This document shows, one piece after another, positions 1-5,225 of a DNA stretch of 5,225 bases. The stretch is from Trueperaceae bacterium. GTDB lineage: Bacteria > Deinococcota > Deinococci > Deinococcales > Trueperaceae. The stretch lies in the NCBI GenBank assembly GCA_007122815.1, contig SKSV01000218.1:1-5225 (forward strand). The letters are read 5' to 3'. How positions within the stretch are numbered: the first letter of the stretch is position 1; each line of letters opens with the position of its first letter. A program made the translations under genes and the position numbers. The notes below the pieces were generated by a model. It was not told the DNA's origin, searched no databases, and was given only the letters and a program-made list of their open reading frames with translations.

Positions 1-330
1 AGTTACGGAGCGACCTGGCGCGCGCCGCGCGACACCGTCATCGCCACCGTGAGGCTCGGCTACGCTGACGGCTACCCGCGCGCCGCCGGCAACGTCGCTC
101 AGGCGTCGCTGCACGGTGAGCTGGTCGAGGTCGTAGGGCGCGTCTGCATGGACCAGTCGATGCTCGATCCGGGGCCGCGTGCCGACGTGGCCGTCGGCGA
201 CGTGGCGACGTTCTACGGTCCTGAGGGCCCCTCGCTGGCTGTACTCGCGGAGAAGCTGGGTACCGTCTCGTACGAGCTGCTCACCAACCTGCAGGCTCTG
301 CGCTTGGCGCGCGAGTACGTGGAGGGGTGA
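1..330 (+). CDS. alr: Alanine racemase, C-terminal part (5' end outside window)
   Basis: This is the last 109 residues of a PLP-dependent alanine racemase, which interconverts L- and D-alanine in the cytoplasm to supply D-Ala for peptidoglycan. The reading frame is open from base 1, so the PLP-lysine barrel domain lies upstream of the window. Visible landmarks, numbered from the first visible residue, are: SYGAT at 1-5, whose Tyr2 matches the catalytic tyrosine donated across the dimer; GYADGYPR at 20-27; GRVCMDQ at 46-52, the substrate-carboxylate and dimer-active-site loop; and the SYELLTN segment at 90-96, whose Tyr contacts the PLP phosphate in characterised enzymes. All key residues are intact, so the enzyme looks functional. 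The tail RLAREYVEG corresponds to the usual RVPRxY ending. The gene ends at TGA 328-330, inside an 18-bp tandem duplication, and converges on the CorC-like gene with a 35-nt gap. Identification is firm; only the start is missing. Confidence 0.95.
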   Translation, partial: SYGATWRAPRDTVIATVRLGYADGYPRAAGNVAQASLHGELVEVVGRVCMDQSMLDPGPRADVAVGDVATFYGPEGPSLAVLAEKLGTVSYELLTNLQALRLAREYVEG

Positions 331-348
331 GAGCACGTGGAGGGGTGA
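313..348 (+). repeat. 18-bp tandem duplication of the alr 3' end including the stop codon
   Basis: Positions 313-330 and 331-348 are two adjacent 18-bp copies differing at one base (T316 versus C334). The first copy encodes the last residues of alanine racemase, EYVEG plus TGA. The second lies directly downstream in the same frame and would encode EHVEG plus another TGA, giving two in-frame stops 18 nt apart. This looks like replication slippage at the end of the gene. It occupies half of the short gap before the convergent gene at 366. Confidence 0.9.
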
Positions 349-365
349 GGGTCGTGGGGTCGCGA

Positions 366-1832
366 TCAGTCGCGCGCGCGACCGTTGCCGTTGGCGCGCT
401 GCTGATCGGGCGGGTCCTCCGACCCGTCCTCTAGGCCGCCTAGGACCTCAGCCCGCACGCTCAGCACGCGGCGCTCGTCCGCCTCCTCGACCGTGAACCG
501 GACGCCCTCGTGCTCCAACGTCTCACCAGCCTGGGGGATGCGGTCGAACTCCGAGGCGAGGAACCCGGCGAGCGTATCGAACTCGCCGTCGTCCTCGAAG
601 GTGACGTGGAAGCGCTGCTCCACCTCGTCGAGGTGCACCGCTGCACGCACGCGCGTGGCTCCATCTTCCAGGTCGAGGAAGTCGACCTCCTCGTCGTCGT
701 CGGTCTCGTCGTAGATCTCGCCGGTGATCTCTTCGATGATGTCCTCGAGCGTCACCACACCGGCCGTCCCGCCGAACTCGTCGACGACGATGGCGATGTG
801 GTTCTTGCGTATGCGCATGTCGCGCATCATGTTCAGGATCGAGAGCGTCTCGGGCACGTACTGCGCGGGCTGCATGAGGTCGGCCACGCGCGTGCTCGCG
901 AGCGCTTCGGGCTTCCCGAGGAACGGCAGCAGGTCGCGTGCGTAGGCGATGCCGCGAACGTCGTCGATGCTCTCCCGGTACACCGGGAGGCGCGAGTAAC
1001 CGTGCTCGGTCACGAACTCGAGCAGATGCTCGAGCGATGCTTCCTCAGGCACCGAGATGACGTCCACGCGCGGGGTCATGACCTCGCGCACCACGGTCTC
1101 CTCGAGGTCGATGACACCCTTGATCATCTCCTGCTCGCTCGCCTCGATGACGCCGTGCTCCTCGGCGCTGCGCAGCATCAGGCGCAACTCGTTCTCGGTT
1201 ATCAGCGGGTCGCTGCTGCTCTCGAGCCGAATCAACCTCAGCACCCGCGCGGTGAACCAGGCGAAGGCGCGGCCGATCGGGAAGAGCACGACCGACATGG
1301 CGTACACGGCGCGAATCACGACTCTCGAGAAAGCGACCGGGTTGTGGACGGCTATCGACTTCGGCGTGATCTCCCCCAAGACCAGCACCAGCAGCGTCAT
1401 CACGGCCGTGGCGTACGCGACGGCAGCCGCCTCGCTGAAGCCGACCTGGCGCGAGAGCTGGATGCTCATCTGCGTGACCAGGGCGGTGGCGGCGATGTTC
1501 ACCAGGTTGTTGCCGATCAGCAAGGTGGTTATGAAGCGCGTCGGCTGGCGCCCGAGCAGGCCGAAGAGCCCGTGCGGGTCCTGCCCCTCCTCGCGCAACT
1601 GGTGGATCTTCCACTCGCCCAGGGCGGTGAGCGCCGTCTCCGAGCCGGACATGGCGCCCGAGAGCAGCAGCAGGGCGAAGAGCAGGATGACCTGCCAAAC
1701 CCCGACGCTCTCGGCGGGTTCGGCCTGGGCGAATGCCAGGAAGCTCAGCGTGGCGATCGCGGGGATCAGGATTAGGAGGGGCCAGTGATCGCGCCGTCGA
1801 GGTCGACTCGGCGGTTCGGTGTCGGTGTCCAT
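366..1832 (-). CDS. CNNM/CorC-type CBS-domain membrane protein (putative Mg2+ or divalent cation transporter)
   Basis: This is a 488-residue integral membrane protein of the CorC/HlyC (UPF0053, CNNM-like) family. Characterised members export Mg2+, probably coupled to Na+. The order is complete: a basic N-terminus; a hydrophobic segment near 17-35; a DUF21 transmembrane domain with hydrophobic stretches near 46-64, 100-122, 136-157 and 171-193; two CBS domains (about 250-310 and 315-372); and a C-terminal CorC_HlyC domain (about 390-465) with an acidic, disordered tail. Conserved membrane motifs are SGSETAL (61-67), IGNNLVN (106-112) and LGEITPKS (152-159), whose polar residues line the ion site in solved homologues. 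CBS signatures are VMTPRVDVISV and the AIVVDEFGGTAGVVTLEDI run (347-365). The ATG at 1832 is chosen because a -10-like TACCAT sits 10 nt upstream. A GTG at 1886 would add 18 unconserved residues and leave only 5 nt to the divergent gene. The gene is monocistronic in this window. The ion specificity is inferred from the family, not seen. Confidence 0.9.
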   Translation of the reverse strand: MDTDTEPPSRPRRRDHWPLLILIPAIATLSFLAFAQAEPAESVGVWQVILLFALLLLSGAMSGSETALTALGEWKIHQLREEGQDPHGLFGLLGRQPTRFITTLLIGNNLVNIAATALVTQMSIQLSRQVGFSEAAAVAYATAVMTLLVLVLGEITPKSIAVHNPVAFSRVVIRAVYAMSVVLFPIGRAFAWFTARVLRLIRLESSSDPLITENELRLMLRSAEEHGVIEASEQEMIKGVIDLEETVVREVMTPRVDVISVPEEASLEHLLEFVTEHGYSRLPVYRESIDDVRGIAYARDLLPFLGKPEALASTRVADLMQPAQYVPETLSILNMMRDMRIRKNHIAIVVDEFGGTAGVVTLEDIIEEITGEIYDETDDDEEVDFLDLEDGATRVRAAVHLDEVEQRFHVTFEDDGEFDTLAGFLASEFDRIPQAGETLEHEGVRFTVEEADERRVLSVRAEVLGGLEDGSEDPPDQQRANGNGRARD

Positions 1833-1842
1833 CAACGCGACG

Positions 1843-1848
1843 ATGGTA
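1843..1848 (-). promoter_or_regulatory. Putative -10 element of the CorC-like gene
   Basis: On the minus strand TACCAT is preceded by TGC, giving an extended -10 form (TG-N-TANNNT). It ends 10 nt before the ATG at 1832, so transcription would begin within a few bases of the start codon and leave almost no leader. No Shine-Dalgarno sequence is visible and I see no good -35 hexamer. The call is based on position and on similarity to the other two sites in this window. Confidence 0.45.
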
Positions 1849-1851
1849 GCA

Positions 1852-1876
1852 CAGGCGCCCCGGGAGCCGGCCCCTG
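1852..1876. repeat. Imperfect inverted repeat between the two divergent -10 elements
   Basis: CAGGCGCC (1852-1859) and GGCCCCTG (1869-1876) are inverted copies matching at 7 of 8 positions, separated by 9 nt. The pair fills the space between the two outward-facing -10 elements (1843-1848 and 1878-1883), where a shared operator or activator site would be expected. The region is very GC-rich, so chance symmetry is a real possibility and no regulator is implied by the sequence alone. Confidence 0.3.
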
Positions 1877-1877
1877 G

Positions 1878-1883
1878 TATCGT
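1878..1883 (+). promoter_or_regulatory. Putative leaderless-type -10 element for the kinase-ligase operon
   Basis: TATCGT, preceded by TGG as in an extended -10, ends 8 nt before the ATG at 1892. Transcription would therefore begin at or next to the start codon. The preceding 20 nt hold no Shine-Dalgarno sequence, which fits a leaderless message. No -35 consensus is evident at 16-18 nt spacing. It would drive the deoxynucleoside kinase and the overlapping MurE-type ligase. Confidence 0.5.
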
Positions 1884-1891
1884 CACGCTCG

Positions 1892-2515
1892 ATGTACGTC
1901 GCGGTGGCGGGCACGATCGGCGCGGGTAAGTCGACCCTCACACGCCTCTTGGCCGAGCGCTACCACCTCTTGCCGCTCTACGAAGCGGTGGACCAGAACC
2001 CCTACCTGAGCGACTTCTACGCCGACATGCGGCGCTGGGCCTTCCACTCTCAGATGTTCTTCCTGGCCACGCGGCTCGAGCAGCACCTGTCACAGGTGAA
2101 CCCCGCCGAGCGCATCGTCCAGGACCGTACCGTCGACGAGGACGCCAACGTCTTCGCCCGGGCGCTGTTCGAGGACGGCATGATCGACGCTCGTGACTTC
2201 GAGGTGTACAGCCGCACGTACCGCGCGGTGAGGCGCGCCCTACGCGCGCCCGACCTGCTCGTCTACGTGAGGGCCGGCCTGGAGACGGTGAAGCGGCACA
2301 TCGAGGTGCGCGGCAGGGGTTTCGAGCGAGACGTGCCCGACGCCTACCTGCTGCGCCTGCAGGGACTGTACGAAAGCTGGGCCGAGGGCTTCGACGCGGC
2401 GCCGCTGGTGGTGGTGGACGCGGACCGCTACGACTTCGTCCACAGCTCCGACGACCGTGAGGAGGTCTTCGACCTGCTCGAGCGCAACGGACTGGCGGAG
2501 CCGGTGATGCGGTGA
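1892..2515 (+). CDS. Deoxynucleoside kinase (deoxyadenosine/deoxycytidine kinase-like)
   Basis: This complete 207-residue protein is of normal length for the bacterial dNK family. It phosphorylates deoxynucleosides to 5'-monophosphates in the cytoplasm, the first committed salvage step toward dNTPs. Visible motifs are a P-loop GTIGAGKST (7-15); E31 in EAVDQNPYL, the position of the catalytic base; WAFHSQMFFLATR (49-61), whose Gln54 pairs with the base in solved homologues; the DR[S/T] motif as QDRTVDED (77-84); and the lid RGRGFERD (140-147), supplying arginines to the phosphates. The QDRT and WAFHSQ segments and the late SWAEGFDAAP stretch resemble the Bacillus dAK/dCK enzyme more than dGK, but substrate preference cannot be fixed from sequence. 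The ATG at 1892 follows a -10-like TATCGT by 8 nt with no Shine-Dalgarno, suggesting a leaderless transcript. The stop overlaps the next gene's GTG by 4 nt, so the two are almost certainly one operon. Confidence 0.92.
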   Translation: MYVAVAGTIGAGKSTLTRLLAERYHLLPLYEAVDQNPYLSDFYADMRRWAFHSQMFFLATRLEQHLSQVNPAERIVQDRTVDEDANVFARALFEDGMIDARDFEVYSRTYRAVRRALRAPDLLVYVRAGLETVKRHIEVRGRGFERDVPDAYLLRLQGLYESWAEGFDAAPLVVVDADRYDFVHSSDDREEVFDLLERNGLAEPVMR

Positions 2516-4086
2516 GCGCCCCGCGGCCAGCAGACCCCGAGCGGGCACGAGCTGGCGCCGCTCAGCCTCCAGGCGCCTGGGCACAGCCGCGCTGGCGGCT
2601 CCCGGCGCTCGTCCGCGAGGCGCTGGGGGTCGAGCTAGAGGACCTTCCCGACGCGCCCGTGCGGGGCGTCGCCCAGGCGCTGGACCTGGTGCGGCCGGGG
2701 AGCGTGTTCGTTGCGCGCGTGGGTGAGGTGGTGGACGCGCACGCCTTCGTCGCCGAGGCCGTCGAGGCCGGCGCCGTCTGCGTGGTAGGGACGCGGCGAG
2801 ACCCCTCCGGGCTGCCGCTCGCGGGGGTGCCGTACGTGCGCGTGAGCGACGACCGCTGGGCGACCTCCACCCTCGCCGCGACCTTCTACGGACACCCGTC
2901 GCGTGCCCTGCGCACACTAGGGGTGACCGGCACCGACGGCAAGACGACCACGGCCACGCTGCTCCATCACCTGCTCCAAGGCGCCACACGAACCCCGACG
3001 GCCGCCCTGCTGAGCAGCGCCGCCTCGCGCGTCGGCAGGCGACTGGTGCGCTTCGTCGGGCACTTCACCACCCCGGAAGCTCCGCAGGTGCACGCGCTCT
3101 TGGCGCGCGCCGCCAAGGCTGGCGCGAGGTACGCGGTGCTCGAGTCGAGCTCGCACGGCTTCGCGCTGCAGCGGCTCGAGCACGTCCACTACGACGTGGC
3201 CGTGTGGACGGGGTTCAGCCCCGAGCACCTCGACTTCCACAAGACGCTCGAGGCGTACCGCGAGGCCAAGAGGACGCTCCTGCGAAGGGCCGCGGTGAGC
3301 GTCCTCAACCGCGACCACCCGGCCTGGGAAGGCTTCGCGGAAGCAGCCCACCGCTGCATCACCGTGGGTGAGGACCCTCACGCGGACGTGCGCGCAGAGG
3401 ACGTGATCGTCGGGCCCGGCGACCTCCGCTTCACGCTGGTCGCTCACGGCGAGCGTCACCCCTGTCGCCTGCCCATGCCGGGCCGCTTCAACCTCGGCAA
3501 CGCTCTCCTGGCGCTGGCCGCGGCTCAGCTCGCCAGCGGACTGGGTTGGGGCCTGCTCACGCAGCGCCTGGAGCGCTTCCGGGGGGTCCCTGGGCGCATG
3601 CAGGTGGTCGCGCGCCGGCCCTTCACGGTGATCGTCGACTTCGCGCACACCGCGCCAGCGTTGGCGAAGGCGCTCGCTGCGCTGACGCCGCAGCCGGGCG
3701 GGCGCCGCATCGTGGTCATCGGCGCGGCGGGCGAGCGCGATCCCGGCAAGCGCGAGCCTCTGGGTAGAGCCGCCGCCCTCGGCGCGGACCTGGTGGTGTT
3801 GACCGAGGAGGACAACCGCAGCGAGGACCTCGGATCGATACTCGATGCCATGGCGCGCGGGGCCGAGGCGGCAGGCGCCACCGAGGGCGAGAGCTTCTGG
3901 CGCGTTCCCGACAGGCGCGACGCGATCGCCCGGGCGCTGGCGCTCGCGCGACGCGGCGACGTCGTCATCCTCTGCGGCAAGGGGCACGAGCGAACGCTGG
4001 AGCGCGGCCACGAGACGCTCGCCTGGGACGAGGTAGCGCAGGCGCGCGAAGCGCTGCGCGCGCTCCAGCAACGCCGAAGCACCTGA
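2512..4086 (+). CDS. murE: MurE-type Mur ligase (UDP-N-acetylmuramoyl-tripeptide synthetase), third-residue specificity uncertain
   Basis: This 524-residue ATP-dependent Mur ligase very likely adds the third stem-peptide amino acid to UDP-MurNAc-L-Ala-D-Glu in the cytoplasm. Visible features are: an N-terminal UDP-binding domain (about 45-130); the P-loop TGTDGKTTT (139-147); TTPEAP (186-191); the MurE hallmark ESSSHG (211-216); K253 in the AYREAK segment, the likely carbamoylated lysine; PGRFNLGNALLA (323-334); DFAHT (376-380); the GAAGERDPGKR loop (404-414); and GKGHE (489-493). Two recognition motifs deviate. The usual DSR of the uridine site reads ALD (56-58). The amino-acid-selecting DNPR reads EDNR (433-436), so meso-diaminopimelate is doubtful and ornithine or lysine is plausible. 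The GTG at 2512 overlaps the kinase TGA as GTGA, with GGAG 11 nt upstream; no other ATG, GTG or TTG occurs before codon 50. Residues 1-27 are Ala/Pro/Arg-rich and poorly conserved. A MurE paralogue is possible. Confidence 0.88.
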   Translation: MSAPRPADPERARAGAAQPPGAWAQPRWRLPALVREALGVELEDLPDAPVRGVAQALDLVRPGSVFVARVGEVVDAHAFVAEAVEAGAVCVVGTRRDPSGLPLAGVPYVRVSDDRWATSTLAATFYGHPSRALRTLGVTGTDGKTTTATLLHHLLQGATRTPTAALLSSAASRVGRRLVRFVGHFTTPEAPQVHALLARAAKAGARYAVLESSSHGFALQRLEHVHYDVAVWTGFSPEHLDFHKTLEAYREAKRTLLRRAAVSVLNRDHPAWEGFAEAAHRCITVGEDPHADVRAEDVIVGPGDLRFTLVAHGERHPCRLPMPGRFNLGNALLALAAAQLASGLGWGLLTQRLERFRGVPGRMQVVARRPFTVIVDFAHTAPALAKALAALTPQPGGRRIVVIGAAGERDPGKREPLGRAAALGADLVVLTEEDNRSEDLGSILDAMARGAEAAGATEGESFWRVPDRRDAIARALALARRGDVVILCGKGHERTLERGHETLAWDEVAQAREALRALQQRRST

Positions 4087-4108
4087 TATCGCTCTGCAGC
4101 GCAACCCT

Positions 4109-4114
4109 TAGCAT
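4109..4114 (+). promoter_or_regulatory. Putative leaderless-type -10 element for the pyrimidine-nucleoside phosphorylase gene
   Basis: TAGCAT lies in the 34-nt gap after the ligase gene and is followed by exactly 6 nt before the ATG at 4121. This is the classic spacing of a leaderless transcript. The region before the ATG has no Shine-Dalgarno sequence and no recognisable -35. It suggests the phosphorylase can be transcribed independently, although read-through from the upstream operon is also likely because no terminator is visible in the gap. Confidence 0.5.
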
Positions 4115-4120
4115 GGGCTC

Positions 4121-5225
4121 ATGAGCCCTGCGGCCCGACGGAGCCCGGTGGACGTGATCAACGCCAAGCGCAGAGGCGAGGAGCACTCACGCGACGTGCT
4201 GGAGGGGTTCATCGGCGGTTACCAGCGCGGTGAGGTACCCGACTACCAGGTCGCCGCCTGGCTGATGGCCGTGGTCTGGCGCGGCATGAGCGACGAGGAG
4301 ACCGCCGCCTTCACGCAGGTCCTGGCCGACTCTGGCGAGCGGCTCGACCTGAGCGGCCTCCCCCACCCGCTCGACAAGCACTCCACCGGAGGGGTGGGCG
4401 ACACCACCACACTCGTGCTCGCACCGCTGCTCGCGGAGCTCGGAGGCACCGTGGCCAAGCTCTCCGGGCGCGGTCTCGGGCACAGCGGCGGCACCATCGA
4501 CAAGCTCGAGAGCATCCCGGGCTTCACCGCTACCTTGGGACGCGAGGACTTCATGCGGCAAGCGCGCGAGGTGGGGGTGGCCGTGAGCGGCCAGAGCGCC
4601 GACCTCGCGCCCGCGGACGGGCTCCTGTACGCCCTGCGGGACGCTACCGGCACGGTCGAGTCCATCCCGCTGATCGCCAGCAGCATCATGAGCAAGAAGC
4701 TCGCCGGCGGCGCGAAGCACCTGGTGCTCGACGTCAAGGTAGGGAGCGGCGCGTTCATGAAGACAGAGGCCGACGCGCGCGCGCTGGCCCAGACCATGGT
4801 GCGCATCGGCCGCCACGCCGGTCTGTCGGTGCGGGCGGTGCTCTCGCGCATGGACGAGCCGCTCGGGCGCGCGGTGGGGCACGCCTTGGAGGTGCGTGAG
4901 GCGCTCGCCGTGCTGCGCGGCGAGGCCCGCGGTGCGCTGCGGGAGGTCGTGCTGGTGCTGGCCTTCGAGCTCCTCGAGTCCGCCGGACTAGTTACCTCGA
5001 TCGCGCAGGTGGAGGCAGCCCTCGACGACGGGCGCGCCCTGGCGCGCTTCGAGCGCTGGATCGCCGCGCAAGGCGGCGACGTCGGCGCCCTGGACGCGCT
5101 CGAGATCGCGCCCGACGTGGCCGCCTGGAACTCTCCTGCCGGCGGCACGCTGCGGCAGGTGGACGCCGAGCGCATCGGCATGGCGGTGGCGCGCCTAGGC
5201 GGTGGCCGCCAAACGAAGGGCGACA
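4121..5225 (+). CDS. pdp: Pyrimidine-nucleoside phosphorylase, truncated by window end
   Basis: The first 368 residues are present; the family averages about 430, so part of the C-terminal domain is missing beyond base 5225. The enzyme phosphorolyses uridine, thymidine or deoxyuridine to free base and (deoxy)ribose-1-phosphate in the cytoplasm. Visible features are the all-alpha N-terminal domain (about 10-75, with the EVPDYQ segment); phosphate site [12 protein letters not shown] (86-97); the family signature [16 protein letters not shown] (115-130), with Ser122 where Thr is usual; pyrimidine-binding R173, S188 and K192 in their normal spacing; [11 protein letters not shown] (204-214); and the start of the PYNP_C domain from about 335. 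K113 replaces the Met of E. coli thymidine phosphorylase, favouring the broader pyrimidine-nucleoside type. The ATG at 4121 is chosen from the TAGCAT 6 nt upstream. GTG at 4148, with GGAG before it, is a weaker alternative that would better match the start of Bacillus enzymes. No frameshift is seen. Confidence 0.93.
   Translation, partial: MSPAARRSPVDVINAKRRGEEHSRDVLEGFIGGYQRGEVPDYQVAAWLMAVVWRGMSDEETAAFTQVLADSGERLDLSGLPHPLDKHSTGGVGDTTTLVLAPLLAELGGTVAKLSGRGLGHSGGTIDKLESIPGFTATLGREDFMRQAREVGVAVSGQSADLAPADGLLYALRDATGTVESIPLIASSIMSKKLAGGAKHLVLDVKVGSGAFMKTEADARALAQTMVRIGRHAGLSVRAVLSRMDEPLGRAVGHALEVREALAVLRGEARGALREVVLVLAFELLESAGLVTSIAQVEAALDDGRALARFERWIAAQGGDVGALDALEIAPDVAAWNSPAGGTLRQVDAERIGMAVARLGGGRQTKGD

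Noticed and set aside
349..360. A third degenerate copy of the 18-bp repeat
   Set aside because: Only a loose G-rich resemblance is present; the alignment needs gaps and is not convincing.
358..383. Possible bidirectional terminator between alr and the CorC-like gene
   Set aside because: A 7-bp stem (GGTCGCG/CGCGACC, 12-nt loop) and an alternative 5-bp stem around the CorC-like stop can be drawn. Neither has a T-tract on either side, and CG-rich alternation makes chance pairing likely.
510..1775. 421-codon open frame on the plus strand opposite the CorC-like gene
   Set aside because: It is an antisense shadow of a clearly conserved membrane protein. Its translation is rich in His, Arg, Asp and Val with no domain pattern, as expected from GC-rich complementary codons.
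1833..1886. GTG start at 1886 for the CorC-like gene (18 extra residues)
   Set aside because: The extension is not typical of the family. It would cover the putative -10 element and leave only 5 nt before the divergent kinase ATG. ATG 1832 fits better.
4085..4100. GATATC palindrome and a short CGCT/AGCG hairpin after the ligase stop
   Set aside because: They are too short to be a terminator or operator, and there is no T-tract.
2917..4104. 395-codon open frame on the minus strand opposite the MurE-type ligase
   Set aside because: It is an antisense shadow of a well-supported Mur ligase, with Arg/Ala/Glu-rich low-complexity translation and no recognisable domain.
4243..5181. 312-codon open frame on the minus strand opposite the phosphorylase gene
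   Set aside because: Its composition is dominated by Ser, Arg, Ala and Pro and shows no motif. The opposite strand carries a complete set of phosphorylase active-site residues.

Overview
This GC-rich window reads as an ordinary bacterial housekeeping segment, coding almost end to end. Third codon positions are mostly G or C. Three genes have a TANNNT -10-like hexamer only 6-10 nt before the start codon and no clear Shine-Dalgarno. That arrangement is typical of leaderless or near-leaderless genes and is common in Deinococcus and its relatives. The pyrimidine-nucleoside phosphorylase also resembles, from memory, the Thermus enzyme in its N-terminal half. Together these suggest Deinococcota, possibly a Deinococcus- or Truepera-like lineage. 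This is an inference, not a proven assignment.

Layout. (1) 1-330, plus strand: C-terminal part of an alanine racemase (alr); the start lies outside the window. Its last six codons, stop included, are duplicated in tandem (313-348). (2) 366-1832, minus strand, convergent with alr: a CNNM/CorC-type membrane protein with a DUF21 transmembrane domain, two CBS domains and a CorC_HlyC domain. (3) 1833-1891: a 59-nt divergent promoter region with a -10-like element facing each way and an imperfect inverted repeat between them. (4) 1892-2515, plus: a deoxynucleoside kinase of the bacterial dAK/dCK type. (5) 2512-4086, plus: a MurE-type Mur ligase whose GTG start overlaps the kinase stop by 4 nt. (6) 4121-5225, plus: a pyrimidine-nucleoside phosphorylase, cut by the window end, with its own leaderless-type -10 in the 34-nt gap.

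How the genes relate. Two themes interleave. Peptidoglycan precursor synthesis is represented by alanine racemase (D-Ala supply) and the MurE-type ligase (addition of the third stem-peptide residue). Deoxynucleoside/nucleoside salvage is represented by the kinase (phosphorylation) and the phosphorylase (phosphorolysis to base and sugar-1-phosphate). The kinase and ligase are very probably co-transcribed and translationally coupled. The CorC-like protein is a separate, divergently transcribed unit, probably for Mg2+ or other divalent cation handling.

I found no RNA gene, CRISPR array, insertion sequence or prophage. No gap between genes exceeds 60 nt. I see no convincing undescribed system. 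The most informative points are the repeated leaderless promoter layout, altered substrate-recognition motifs in the MurE-type ligase, and the stop-containing tandem duplication at the end of alr.
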